This document shows, in pieces, positions 45,918 to 55,097 of a stretch of DNA of 64,000 nt. The stretch is from Aromatoleum toluclasticum ATCC 700605 (GTDB taxonomy: Bacteria; Pseudomonadota; Gammaproteobacteria; Burkholderiales; Rhodocyclaceae): positions 338,267 through 402,266 of the forward strand of contig NZ_KB899495.1 in the NCBI RefSeq assembly GCF_000378245.1, written 5' to 3'. The notes beneath the pieces were generated by a model. That model did no database searches. It was given only the letters and a program-made list of their open reading frames with translations, and was not told the origin of the DNA. Both the position numbers and the translations under genes were made by a program. Each line of letters opens with the position of its first letter. Position 1 is the first letter of the stretch.

Positions 45918-46162
45918 TGCTGTCTCCTCCATTGAAACCTGTCCGGTTGCGGTCTGATGCCAATTTGCCGGTCGATTCTAAAACCCCGTGATTGCAAAAT
46001 TATTATCGAAATCAATGACATTTCCGATACCTCCCTGACGGTAGCGGCACTACCCGTTTTCGGGCCGGTCGATGAATCCGAATCGCCATTAGAACGTATT
46101 GCGCTGCGAAGGTTCGCGGCGTGATACCGGAATCCGGGCCCGGCTGAGCGTCCCGGATGACG

Positions 46163-48082
46163 TTAGCGCAAGGCCCGTTCGATGAAGTTGCGCGCCACGC
46201 GGGGGCGCGGGACGCGGTCGGCGAACCAGCCGCGCACGTCCTGCTCCAGGCCGATGCCGTGCATATAGTTGTATAGCGCCTTGTTGAGCGCCACGCCCAG
46301 CGCGTCGTGATCGACGCCGGTGGGGTCGATGAAGCGCACGTCGTTCTTCGCGAAGCTCACGGGCGGCAGCGGGACGAGCTTCACGCCGTATTCGTCCGGG
46401 TTCTGGCCGACCGGTGAATGCACCGTGCACGCGAAGCGGTGGAAGAAGCCGGACTGGATGCAGCCGGCCTCGAACAGCTGGCGCACGTATTCGAGCGCAT
46501 CGACGGTGTCCTGCACGGTCTGCGTCGGGAAGCCGTACATCAGGTAGGCGTGGACGAGGATGCCGGCCTCGGTGAAGGCGTTGGTGACGCGCGCGACCTG
46601 GTCGACCGAGACGCCCTTCTTCATCAGCTGCAGCAGGCGGTCGGACGCGACTTCCAGGCCGCCCGACACGGCGATGCAGCCGCTCTCCGCGAGCAGCTGG
46701 CACAGCTCGGGCGAGAAGGATTTCTCGAAACGGATGTTGCCCCACCACGAGATCGCCACGCCGCGGTCGAGGAGTTCCTGCGCGAGCGCTTTCAGGGCCT
46801 TGGGCGGCGCGGCCTCGTCGACGAAGTGGAAGCCGGTCTGGCCCGTCTCGGCGATGATCGCCTCGATGCGGTCGACCAGGGTCTTCGCGCTCGCGCCGTC
46901 GTAGCGCGAGATGTAATCCAGGCTCACGTCGCAGAAGCTGCACTTCTTCCAGTAGCAGCCGTGCGCGACCGTGAGCTTGTTCCAGCGCCCGTCCGACCAC
47001 AGGCGGTGCATGGGGTTGAGCATGTCGAGCACCGACAGGTAGCGGTCGAGCGGCAGGCCGTCCCAGGTTGGGGTGCCGACTTCGGCGAAGGCGATGTCGG
47101 CCTCGCCGAGGTTCACGTAGCGCACGTCGCCGTTCTTGCCCGTGTCACCCTCGGCATCGCGGAAAAAGGTGCGCACGAGGCGCGAACGCCCTCGCCCGCC
47201 CTTGAGGTGGTCGAGCAGCGCGAGGATGGGGCGCTCGCCGTCGTCGAGCGTCACGTAGTCGAAGTAGTCGAACACGCGCGGCTCGTTCAGCTCGCGCAGC
47301 TCGGTGTTCACGAAGCCGCCGCCCAGCACCGTGACGATCTTCGGATCGTGCGCCTTGATCGCCTGGGCGATGCGGAAGGCGCCGTACACCGCGCCGGGGA
47401 AGGGCACGGACAGCAGCACGAGCTGCGGCGCGTGGCGGGCGAGCGCATCGAGGGTGAGCGCGCGCAGCGTCTCGTCGACGAGGTTGAGCGGCTCGGCCAG
47501 CGCCAGCGCGAGCGGCTCGAAGCTCGCCTGGCTCTGCGCCAACGACTCGGCGTAGCGCACGAACTCGAAGCGCGGATCGACCGCTTCGCGCAGCACGTCG
47601 GCGACGTCGTTGAGGTAGAGCGTCGCGAGGTGGCGGGCGCGGTCTTCCAGCCCCAGCGCGCCGAAGGCCCACGCCAGCGGGTCGCCGCCTTCCGGGTCGA
47701 TATACACGTCCAGCGATTCGAAGCGCGAGCCTTCGGGCAGGAAGTTGCGCCCGCAGATGCGGTTCGCGAGCGTCGGATCGCGGCCCTGCAGGAAGGCGAT
47801 CGCCGGGCCGATGGTGAGGCGGTAGCGCTCGAACTGCGCGAGGAAGGCCTGCACGCGCGGGCTGCGCTCGCGCTCGGGCAGCGCCTCGATGCGCTCGCGG
47901 ATAGCGGAGAGCCCGTCGCGCGACAACAGGCGCAGCACCAGCGCGAGCGCGAGATCCTCCTGCACCGCATCGACGCCGCGCGAACGCAGGAAGCCGGTGA
48001 GGTAGGCCGTCGAGGGGTACGGGGTGTTGAGTTGCGTCATCGGCGGGATCACCGACAGGACGCGCAGGGAAGTTTCTGACAT
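46163..48082 (-). CDS. B12-binding-domain radical SAM protein
   Basis: A 639-residue protein. The N-terminal region starts VLSVIPPMTQLNTPYPSTAYLTGFLRSRG, and the segment VLLSVPFPGAVYGAFRIAQAIKAHDPKIVTVLGGGFVN is the cobalamin-binding Rossmann fold. The radical SAM core follows with HGCYWKKCSFCDVSLDY (Cys376, Cys381, Cys384). The first cysteine spacing is four rather than the usual three, as in the CYWxxCxFC subgroup. Such enzymes methylate or rearrange unreactive carbon centres; the substrate is unknown. The ATG at 48082 is used; the frame upstream crosses a REP element. It stands alone, with no biosynthetic neighbours visible. Confidence 0.8.
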   Translation of the reverse strand: MSETSLRVLSVIPPMTQLNTPYPSTAYLTGFLRSRGVDAVQEDLALALVLRLLSRDGLSAIRERIEALPERERSPRVQAFLAQFERYRLTIGPAIAFLQGRDPTLANRICGRNFLPEGSRFESLDVYIDPEGGDPLAWAFGALGLEDRARHLATLYLNDVADVLREAVDPRFEFVRYAESLAQSQASFEPLALALAEPLNLVDETLRALTLDALARHAPQLVLLSVPFPGAVYGAFRIAQAIKAHDPKIVTVLGGGFVNTELRELNEPRVFDYFDYVTLDDGERPILALLDHLKGGRGRSRLVRTFFRDAEGDTGKNGDVRYVNLGEADIAFAEVGTPTWDGLPLDRYLSVLDMLNPMHRLWSDGRWNKLTVAHGCYWKKCSFCDVSLDYISRYDGASAKTLVDRIEAIIAETGQTGFHFVDEAAPPKALKALAQELLDRGVAISWWGNIRFEKSFSPELCQLLAESGCIAVSGGLEVASDRLLQLMKKGVSVDQVARVTNAFTEAGILVHAYLMYGFPTQTVQDTVDALEYVRQLFEAGCIQSGFFHRFACTVHSPVGQNPDEYGVKLVPLPPVSFAKNDVRFIDPTGVDHDALGVALNKALYNYMHGIGLEQDVRGWFADRVPRPRVARNFIERALR

Positions 48083-48175
48083 GGCGGGCGGCGCGAGGCC
48101 GTGAAGCGGCTGGAAGCAGTCGCATTCTATGGGAAGGCGGTGCGTTGGGGGCAGATCGTCGGGGGGCACGATTCC

Positions 48176-48249
48176 GTGGGAGCGGCTTCAGCCGCGAATC
48201 AACCGGCGGGGCTCGCCAGGCGCCGATTCGCGGCTGAAGCCGCTCCCAC
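48176..48249. repeat. REP-like palindrome, family A, copy 3
   Basis: 25-base perfect arms at 48176-48200 and 48225-48249, the same sequence as copies 1, 2 and 4. It lies between the radical SAM gene start and the stop of the GGDEF-EAL gene, so it separates two minus-strand units. Confidence 0.95.
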
Positions 48250-48269
48250 GGTCATATGCCGAGCACGCC

Positions 48270-51050
48270 TCAGTGCAGCCGGGTGGCCGGCGACAGCGGC
48301 ATGCATCCGCCGTTGCGCATCAGGTTCGCGAAGTCGGCCGCGGGAAGCGGGCGGCTGTACAGGTAGCCCTGCATCTCGTCGCAGCGATGGCGGCGCAGGA
48401 AGTCGAGCTGCGCTTCCGTCTCGACCCCTTCGGCAACGACGGTCTGGTTGAGGCTGTGGGCGAGCGAGATGACCATGCGCGCGATCGCCGCGTCTTCCGA
48501 CGAAGTCGTGAGGTCGGCGACGAAGGACTGGTCGATCTTGACGCTGTCGATTAGGAAGCGTTTGAGGTAGTTCAGGCTGGAATAGCCGGTGCCGAAGTCG
48601 TCGAGCGAGACCAGCACGCCGATGTCCTTGAGCGTGCGCAGGATCACGATGGTCCGCTCCGGGTTGCTCATGACGCCGCTCTCGGTGACTTCGAGATGCA
48701 GCTGCCGCGCAGGGACGTCGCTCGCGCGCAAGGCCTCGTCCAGCACGCCGACGAGATCCTCCTGCTGGAATTGCCGCGCCGAGACATTGACCGCGACGCT
48801 GACGCCCGTCAGCCCCTCCTCGCGCCAGGCCTTCAACTGGCGGCACGCGGTGTTGATGACCCATTCGCCGATCGGCACGATGAGCCCCGTTTCCTCGGCC
48901 AGCGGGATGAAATCGGCCGGCGACACCATGCCCAGGATCGGATGGCGCCAGCGGATCAGCGCCTCGGCGCCGACCACACGCCCATTGGCGAGCTCGACCT
49001 TGGGCTGGTAGTGCAGCTCCAGCTCGCCCTGGTCGAGCGCCCGGCGCAGGCCGTTTTCGAGTTCCAGTCGTTCGAGCATGCGCGCGTTCATCTCCGGCGC
49101 GTAGAAGCGGAAGTCGTTGCGCCCCTGTTCCTTGGCACGGTACATCGCGACGTCGGCGTTCTTCACCAGCGCGGCCGCGGACTCGCCGTCGCGCGGGTAC
49201 AACGCGACGCCGAGGCTGCCGGTGACGACCATCTCATGGCCCGACAGCTTCATCGGCGCCGACACGGCCTGCAGCACCTTGGACGCGAGCGACGCGGCGT
49301 CGCTTTCGGCCCACAACTCGGACATCACGATCATGAACTCGTCGCCCCCGAGGCGCGCGACGGTGTCGCCCTGGCGCACGCAGGCCGCGAGCCGTCGCCC
49401 CACCTCGCAGATCAGTTCGTCGCCGACGGCGTGGCCGAGGCTGTCGTTGATCAGCTTGAAACGGTCGATGTCGAGCAGCATCACGGCCACCCCGCCGGCG
49501 TTGCGCTGCGCGTGGATCATCGCCTGCTGCAGGCGGTCGTTGAGCAGGTTGCGGTTGGCGAGCCCGGTCAGCGCATCGTGGTTGGCCTGTTGTTCGAGTT
49601 CCGCCTCGTAGCGTTTGCGGTCGGTGAGGTCGTTGAAGATCGAGATGAAGTGCGACACCCGCCCGCTCGGGTCGTGCATCGATGCGAGCGAGACTTCGTT
49701 CCAGAACAGCGAACCGTCCTTGCGGTAGCAGCGCAGCGTCACCCGCGCATCGCGCCCGCGGCGCACGGCCTCGCGCAGGCGTTCGATGTCGGGCTGGTCC
49801 CAGTCGCTGCCGATCAGCAGGCGCGTGTTGCGGCCGACGATCTCCTCGGGCGCATAGCCGGTCATCAGGGTGAAGGCCGGGTTCACGTAGAGCACCGGGT
49901 TGTCGGCGTCGCGGTCGGCGGCACTGATCACGATGGCGTTGATGCTTTCGTCGATCGCGCGGTTGCGCAGGCGCAGCGTCTCCTCGGTGCGCTGCTGCAC
50001 GACACGCGCGCGCAGCGTGTGGATGCCGTAGGCAATGTCGTCGGCGAGTTCGCCGAGGAGGTCGAGTTCGTCCGTATCGAAGGCTTGCTTCTCGCGCGTG
50101 ACGATGCACAGCACGCCGAAGGCCTCATTCTCGAACACGAGCGGCAGCACCGCGGTGGCCTGGTAGCCGCGCCCGAGCGCCGCCTCACGCCAGCGCCCGA
50201 CGCGCGGGTCGGTCGCGATGTCGTGCACGACCTGCGGTTCGCGTGTGCGCACCGCCTCGCCCACCGGGCCGTTGCCGCAGGCGTTGTCGCCCCACGAGAA
50301 GCGGAAGGATTTCAGCAGGGCGGCCCCTTCGCCCGCGGCGGCGACCGTCTCGACGGTGCAGTCGGCGTCGTGCCACGCGAGGCTCACCCACGCGATGCCG
50401 TAGTTGCCGATCTCGACGAGGAAGCGGCACATGTCGGCGAGCAGCCGCCGCTCGTCGGTGGCGCGCACCAGCGTGCGGTTGCACTCGGCCATCACCTTGC
50501 GCGCGCGCAGCACGCGCCGCAACTGCTTCTCGGCGAGCTTGCGGGTTTCGACCTCGCCTGCGAGATCCGCCGCGCGGCGCTCGAGCTCCTCGGCCTTCGC
50601 GGCGAGCTTGTCGGTGAGCACGCGCAGATGCTCGCGCTCGAATTCGCTGTCGCTCGCGGGCGGGCTTTCCTTCGCGGCCTCGGCGAGCACTTCGTTCATG
50701 GTCCGGACGATCTCGTCCGGGTTGCAGGGTTTCACGAGGATGCGCGACACGCCGAGGATGCCGGCGAGGTTGCGCACTTCGCGTTCCTGGTAGTTGGCGG
50801 TGTAGAAGATCACGCGCGTGTGGGCGATCTCGGGGTCGGCGCGCAGCCGGCGCACGAACTCGTAACCGTCGACGTTGGGCATGAGGATGTCGCAGATGAC
50901 CAGCTGCGGACGCTGCGCCCGCACAATGGCGAGCCCCTCGGCGCCGTCGCCCGCCTCGAAGGCCTCATGCCCCTCATAGCCGGCCAGGGCCACGATGAGT
51001 TCGCGATTCACGGCATGGTCGTCTATGACAAGGATCTTCGCCATCGGCAT
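48270..51050 (-). CDS. Hybrid receiver-GAF-PAS-GGDEF-EAL c-di-GMP signalling protein
   Basis: A 926-residue protein. In order: receiver domain with phospho-acceptor Asp54 (VICDILMPNVDGYEF), coiled-coil linker (about 135-190), GAF domain (about 195-355), PAS/PAC (about 370-490), diguanylate cyclase with an intact ARLGGDEF motif and an upstream RQGD inhibitory site, and EAL phosphodiesterase with AEALIRW, DDFGTGYSSLNYL, KIDQSFV and EGVETE all present. Both catalytic halves look active, so net output is probably set by phosphorylation and ligand binding. The single receiver and PAS kinase just upstream are the likely signal source. The start is 51050 or 51044; GTGAGGA favours 51050. Confidence 0.9.
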   Translation of the reverse strand: MPMAKILVIDDHAVNRELIVALAGYEGHEAFEAGDGAEGLAIVRAQRPQLVICDILMPNVDGYEFVRRLRADPEIAHTRVIFYTANYQEREVRNLAGILGVSRILVKPCNPDEIVRTMNEVLAEAAKESPPASDSEFEREHLRVLTDKLAAKAEELERRAADLAGEVETRKLAEKQLRRVLRARKVMAECNRTLVRATDERRLLADMCRFLVEIGNYGIAWVSLAWHDADCTVETVAAAGEGAALLKSFRFSWGDNACGNGPVGEAVRTREPQVVHDIATDPRVGRWREAALGRGYQATAVLPLVFENEAFGVLCIVTREKQAFDTDELDLLGELADDIAYGIHTLRARVVQQRTEETLRLRNRAIDESINAIVISAADRDADNPVLYVNPAFTLMTGYAPEEIVGRNTRLLIGSDWDQPDIERLREAVRRGRDARVTLRCYRKDGSLFWNEVSLASMHDPSGRVSHFISIFNDLTDRKRYEAELEQQANHDALTGLANRNLLNDRLQQAMIHAQRNAGGVAVMLLDIDRFKLINDSLGHAVGDELICEVGRRLAACVRQGDTVARLGGDEFMIVMSELWAESDAASLASKVLQAVSAPMKLSGHEMVVTGSLGVALYPRDGESAAALVKNADVAMYRAKEQGRNDFRFYAPEMNARMLERLELENGLRRALDQGELELHYQPKVELANGRVVGAEALIRWRHPILGMVSPADFIPLAEETGLIVPIGEWVINTACRQLKAWREEGLTGVSVAVNVSARQFQQEDLVGVLDEALRASDVPARQLHLEVTESGVMSNPERTIVILRTLKDIGVLVSLDDFGTGYSSLNYLKRFLIDSVKIDQSFVADLTTSSEDAAIARMVISLAHSLNQTVVAEGVETEAQLDFLRRHRCDEMQGYLYSRPLPAADFANLMRNGGCMPLSPATRLH

Positions 51051-51056
51051 GCATCC

Positions 51057-51464
51057 TCACGGGTCGGCAGCCGGACCGGCCTTGCGCCGTCCGGCCTTCA
51101 GGTAGGCTTCGACCTCGCCGACGAAGGTCTCGGGAATGATGGGCTTGGAGATGTAGCCGTCGAAGCCCGCCAGCATGACCCGAGTCTGGTCGCCCGACAT
51201 CGAGAACGCTGTGACCGCAATCACGGGGACGGCGTTCAGGGTGGCGTCCGCGCGGATGTGTCTAAGCATTTCGAAACCGTCCATCACCGGCATGCGCAGA
51301 TCGCTGAGGATGAGCTCGGGGTGCTCCCTGCGGGCGAGTTCCAGGCCCTGCCGGCCGTCCTCGGCGATCAGCACCGAGTGGCCGTAGGCTTCGAGCAGGT
51401 AGCTCACGAGCTCGAGGTTCGCCGGATTGTCTTCGACGAGGAGAATGCGCGCCGCCATGGTCAT
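51057..51464 (-). CDS. Single-domain response regulator
   Basis: A 135-residue receiver with no output domain. Phospho-acceptor Asp55 (LILSDLRMPVMDGFEML), the acidic pair at 11-12 and the Lys in GYISKPI are present. The ATG at 51464 overlaps the kinase stop (ATGA), and the GGDEF-EAL gene follows 6 bases after its own stop. It could act as a phosphorelay intermediate or a phosphate sink between kinase and c-di-GMP protein, an inference from gene order. Confidence 0.9.
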   Translation of the reverse strand: MTMAARILLVEDNPANLELVSYLLEAYGHSVLIAEDGRQGLELARREHPELILSDLRMPVMDGFEMLRHIRADATLNAVPVIAVTAFSMSGDQTRVMLAGFDGYISKPIIPETFVGEVEAYLKAGRRKAGPAADP

Positions 51465-52942
51465 CCCTCCGGCAACACGAGCGCGAAGGTGCTGCCGACC
51501 CCCGGAGCGCTCGCAACGGTGATCCGCCCGCCCATTTCCCCGGCGAGCTTCTGGCTCAGGTGCAGGCCGAGGCCGGTGCCCTCGGCAAACTTGCCGCTGC
51601 GCGGCGTGATGCGCGCGAACGGCGCGAACAGGCGCTGAAGATCCTCCCCGCTGATGCCCGTGCCGGTGTCGCGGACGCTGACTTCCACCAGCGCGAGCTC
51701 GCCCTCGACGCGCCGCGCGAGCCGGATGGTGACGCTGCCGCGCTCGGTGAACTTGATCGCGTTCTGCACCAGGTTGATGAGGATCTGGCTGAAGGCGCGC
51801 CGGTCGGTCGACAGCCTCAGCTCGTCGTCGACGACCTCGATGGCAAAGCCGAGCCCCTTGCCTTCCGCCGCCGGACGCAAGGTCGCGGCCACGTCCTCGA
51901 TCACCGCCCGGCAATCCACGGGTTCGATCACCAGCTGGATCTTGCCGGCTTCGATTTTCGCGATGTCGAGGAGGTCGTTGATGAGTTCGAGCAGGTGCTG
52001 GCCGCTCGACTGGACGCGGCGCAGCTGCTTTTCCTGCACCTCGTTCAAGGGCCCCGGCAGCTTCATCAGCAGCGTACCGGTGAAGCCGATGATCGCATTC
52101 AGGGGCGTGCGCAGTTCGTGGCTCATGCTCGCGAGGAAGCGGTCCTTCGCAGCGTTGGCTTTCGCGAGCTCGACGTTCTTCTCATGCAGCGCCCGCTCGA
52201 TGCGCTTGCGTTCGGTGATGTCGCGGATCGCACTGGTCACCAGCGTGCCCTCCCCCGTCTCCAGCGGGCTGAGGCCGATCTCGACCGGAAATTCGCTGCC
52301 GTCCTGACGCAGGCCGTACAGCTCCAGCCCCATGCCCATCGCCCGTGTGCGCAGCTGGCCGAAGTAGGCCGAACGATGCGCCACATGCCCGCCGCGCAGG
52401 CGCTCGGGCAGCAGCATTTCGACCGGCAGCCCGCGCAAGTGCCCGGCCTCGTAGCCGAACATGGCCTCGGCCTGGCTGTTCGCGAACACGATGCGCCCCG
52501 ACGCATTGACCAGCACGATGCCGTCGGGCATGGACTCCAGCAGCTTGCTGTAGCGGGCGTCGACGAGTTTGGCGTCGCGCATCACCTTGAGCTGCGTGAC
52601 GTCCAGCATACAGACGATCAGGTACTGCGGCCGTCCCTGTCCGTCGCGCACGGCCTTCGCACTGATCGCGACGAAAACCAGGGAACCGTCCTTGCAGCGC
52701 CGCAGCGATTCGATCGCGGCAAAGCCGCTTTCCAGCGCATCGCGACGCAGGCCGCATTCCTCCTCGGCACGGTCGGCGGGCACCATGAGGTCGAGCAGAT
52801 CCCGCCCGACGACTTCGTCAGCCGGATACCCGAAGATCGATTCGGCGCTCCTGCTCCAGTGCAGGACGATCCCCTCCGGCGATTGCACCACGAATGCGTC
52901 GGGTGCCTCGTCCAGCAGGAGACCGCACACGTCCATCGCCAT
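51461..52942 (-). CDS. PAS-PAS sensor histidine kinase
   Basis: A 493-residue soluble kinase. PAS domains span about 1-120 (DAFVVQSPEGIVLHWSRSAE) and 128-245 (DGIVLVNASGRIVFANSQAE). A short coiled coil, the H-box FLASMSHELRTPLNAIIGF (His275), and an ATPase domain with ILINLVQNAIKFTE, DTGTGI and GTGLGLHLSQKLA follow. No membrane helix is seen. The ATG at 52942 is chosen because GGGGAG lies 6 bases upstream; the frame to 53053 is a poor N-terminus. It is the first gene of a three-gene minus-strand signalling operon. Confidence 0.88.
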   Translation of the reverse strand: MAMDVCGLLLDEAPDAFVVQSPEGIVLHWSRSAESIFGYPADEVVGRDLLDLMVPADRAEEECGLRRDALESGFAAIESLRRCKDGSLVFVAISAKAVRDGQGRPQYLIVCMLDVTQLKVMRDAKLVDARYSKLLESMPDGIVLVNASGRIVFANSQAEAMFGYEAGHLRGLPVEMLLPERLRGGHVAHRSAYFGQLRTRAMGMGLELYGLRQDGSEFPVEIGLSPLETGEGTLVTSAIRDITERKRIERALHEKNVELAKANAAKDRFLASMSHELRTPLNAIIGFTGTLLMKLPGPLNEVQEKQLRRVQSSGQHLLELINDLLDIAKIEAGKIQLVIEPVDCRAVIEDVAATLRPAAEGKGLGFAIEVVDDELRLSTDRRAFSQILINLVQNAIKFTERGSVTIRLARRVEGELALVEVSVRDTGTGISGEDLQRLFAPFARITPRSGKFAEGTGLGLHLSQKLAGEMGGRITVASAPGVGSTFALVLPEG

Positions 52943-53071
52943 AGGCACTCCCCGCTTCGGGAACGCGGCCCACCCTCGGCGGAGCGGGGGCGTACCGGGG
53001 CCATACGTCCCCGTCAATGACGTATCTATAGCAAATCGGCGCGCCGTATCCAACTACATCAGCAGGATAAT

Positions 53072-53096
53072 AACCATTGATTTGTAATGGTTTTTT
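53072..53096. terminator. AACCATT/AATGGTT hairpin with T-run
   Basis: A 7-bp stem (53072-53078 with 53086-53092), a 7-base loop and TTTT on the plus strand; on the minus strand the stem is followed by ATTATCC. It lies downstream of the acyl-CoA dehydrogenase gene and could end the catabolic operon before the signalling operon, though the better T-run faces the other way. Confidence 0.45.
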
Positions 53097-53139
53097 GCGC
53101 CATCGCAGGGCAAATGCATGGCGCACGGGAGGAGGGAAC

Positions 53140-54930
53140 TCAGAGCATGGCGTCGTCGAAGGCCGACAGCGGCGCACCGGCGGACTGCACCGTGCGCAGC
53201 TGCGCCGCGGCCTGGGGCGCGAAGGTGGCCATCCAGAAACACGTCAGCTCGACCAGGCTCTCGTGATAGGCGGCGTCGCCCTCACCGGCCGCCAGACGCC
53301 GCCGCGCGGCGAGCGCGAGGCGCGCCATCTGCCAGCTGCCGCAGACGGTGCCGAGCAGATGCAGGAAAGGCACGGCCGCTGCGAGCGCCTCGGCGTAGCG
53401 CTCCTTGCCGGCCGCGAGCAGCCAGTGCGTCGCCTCGCTCAGCGCCCCGACGTTCTCGGCCAGCCCGTCGACGATGGGGCCGAAGCCCGGCTCGGCACGC
53501 AGCGCGGAGATCGTCGTGCGCAGTTCGGCGATCAGCTCGCGCAGCGTCTCGCCGCCTTCACGCAGGATCTTGCGCCCGACCAGGTCGTTCGCCTGGATGC
53601 CCGTTGTGCCCTCGTAGATCGTGATGATGCGCGAGTCGCGCGCGAACTGCGCGATGCCGGTCTCCTCGACGAAGCCCATGCCGCCGAACACCTGGATCGC
53701 ATCCCAGCAGGCCTGCTGCCCGGTTTCGGTGCACCAGCCCTTTGCGACCGGCATCAGCAGGTCGACGTAGCGCTGCGCCTTGGCCGCGACCTCGGCATCG
53801 GGGTGATGGTGGGCGGTGTCGAACCACGCCGCGGCGGTGTAGAGCAGCGCGCGCATCGCCATCACGCGCGCGCGCAGCGACAGCAGCATGCGCTTGACGT
53901 CGGGATGGCACAGGATGGGCTTGCCCGCTTCGCCGGTGATCGCATCGCGCCCCTGCACGCGCTCGCGCGCATAGGCGAGCGCCAGCTGGTAGGCGCGCTC
54001 GGCCAGCCCCGCGCCCTGCACGCCGACGCCGAAGCGCGCCTCGTTCATCATGATGAACATGGTCTCGAGCCCGCGGTTCGGCTCGCCGACCAGCCAGCCC
54101 ACCGCCCCGCCAGCGTCGCCGTAGCTCATCGTGCAGGTCGGGCTGCCGTGGATGCCCATCTTGTGCTCGATCGAGATGCAGCGCACGTCGTTCTTCTCGC
54201 CGGGCCGGCCGTCGGCGTCGAGCAGGTATTTCGGCACGAGGAAGAGCGACAGGCCCTTCACGCCTGCGGGCGCATCGGGCAGGCGCGCGAGCACGAGATG
54301 CACGATGTTCTCGGTGAGTTCGTGCTCGCCCCAGGAGATGAAGATTTTCTGGCCGAAGACGCGGTAGCTGCCGTCGGCCGCCGGTTCGGCGCGCGCGCGC
54401 GTCGCCGCGAGATCCGAACCCGCCTGCGGCTCGGTAAGGTTCATCGTGCTGCCCCACTCGCCGCTCACGACCTTGTGCAGCCAGGTCTGCTTCAGTGGAT
54501 CGCTCGCGGCGATGCGCAGCGCCTCGGCCTGGCTCACGTTCAACTGCGGCAGCATCGTGAAGGCCATGTTGGTGGAGAACCACATCTCCCACACCGGCGT
54601 CGACACCAGCTTCGGCAGGCCCTGCCCGCCGTATTCGACCGGCAGCGACAACCCGATCCAGCCGGCCTCGACGTACCGCTGCCACGCCTCCGTCCAGCCC
54701 TCCGGCGTGGTCACCCGGCCGTCCGCCTCCACCCGGCAGCCCTGCTCGTCGCCCGCGCGGTTGATCGGTGCGAGCACGCCGGCGGCGAACTTGCCCGCCT
54801 CGTCGAGGATCGCCTCGACGACGTCGGGCGTGGCCTCCTCGCAGCCCGGCAGGGCCGTGACGGTGTCGAGCCCTGCAAGCTCACGCAGGATGAAGTGCAT
54901 GTCGCGCAGCGGCGCGGCGTATTCGGTCAT
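53140..54930 (-). CDS. Acyl-CoA dehydrogenase (long-form, DmdC/FadE-like)
   Basis: A 596-residue FAD-dependent acyl-CoA dehydrogenase. The family signature MNLTEPQAGSDL, the flavin-contact region GQKIFISWGEHELTENIVH and the C-terminal extension with DGLAENVGALSEATHWLLA place it with the about 600-residue enzymes that carry an added C-terminal domain. Members oxidise aryl-propionyl-CoA and methylthio-propionyl-CoA type substrates. Here it would introduce the alpha,beta double bond into a 3-arylpropionyl-CoA. It is the last gene of the minus-strand catabolic series; a REP palindrome lies upstream of its start. Confidence 0.88.
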   Translation of the reverse strand: MTEYAAPLRDMHFILRELAGLDTVTALPGCEEATPDVVEAILDEAGKFAAGVLAPINRAGDEQGCRVEADGRVTTPEGWTEAWQRYVEAGWIGLSLPVEYGGQGLPKLVSTPVWEMWFSTNMAFTMLPQLNVSQAEALRIAASDPLKQTWLHKVVSGEWGSTMNLTEPQAGSDLAATRARAEPAADGSYRVFGQKIFISWGEHELTENIVHLVLARLPDAPAGVKGLSLFLVPKYLLDADGRPGEKNDVRCISIEHKMGIHGSPTCTMSYGDAGGAVGWLVGEPNRGLETMFIMMNEARFGVGVQGAGLAERAYQLALAYARERVQGRDAITGEAGKPILCHPDVKRMLLSLRARVMAMRALLYTAAAWFDTAHHHPDAEVAAKAQRYVDLLMPVAKGWCTETGQQACWDAIQVFGGMGFVEETGIAQFARDSRIITIYEGTTGIQANDLVGRKILREGGETLRELIAELRTTISALRAEPGFGPIVDGLAENVGALSEATHWLLAAGKERYAEALAAAVPFLHLLGTVCGSWQMARLALAARRRLAAGEGDAAYHESLVELTCFWMATFAPQAAAQLRTVQSAGAPLSAFDDAML

Positions 54931-54998
54931 GGTCGGTCGCCCGGGTTGGATTGGTTATAGACGAAGTGGCAGCAGTGGCGGTGGGAGCCGATTGTCCT

Positions 54999-55072
54999 GT
55001 GGGAGCGGCTTCAGCCGCGAATGGGCGGTATCGCACACTGCACGGCCGCTTCGCGGCTGAAGCCGCTCCCAC
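54999..55072. repeat. REP-like palindrome, family A, copy 4
   Basis: The same GTGGGAGCGGCTTCAGCCGC arm at 54999, facing its complement ending at 55072, around a loop of about 29 bases. It sits between the SDR and acyl-CoA dehydrogenase genes of one operon. Confidence 0.95.
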
Positions 55073-55097
55073 ATTGTCGCGCCCTCAACGCCCAGGC

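Noticed and set aside
54881..55072. Small minus-strand ORF beginning MGAASAAKRP
   Set aside because: It is a translation of REP-like copy 4; similar ORFs arise at every copy.
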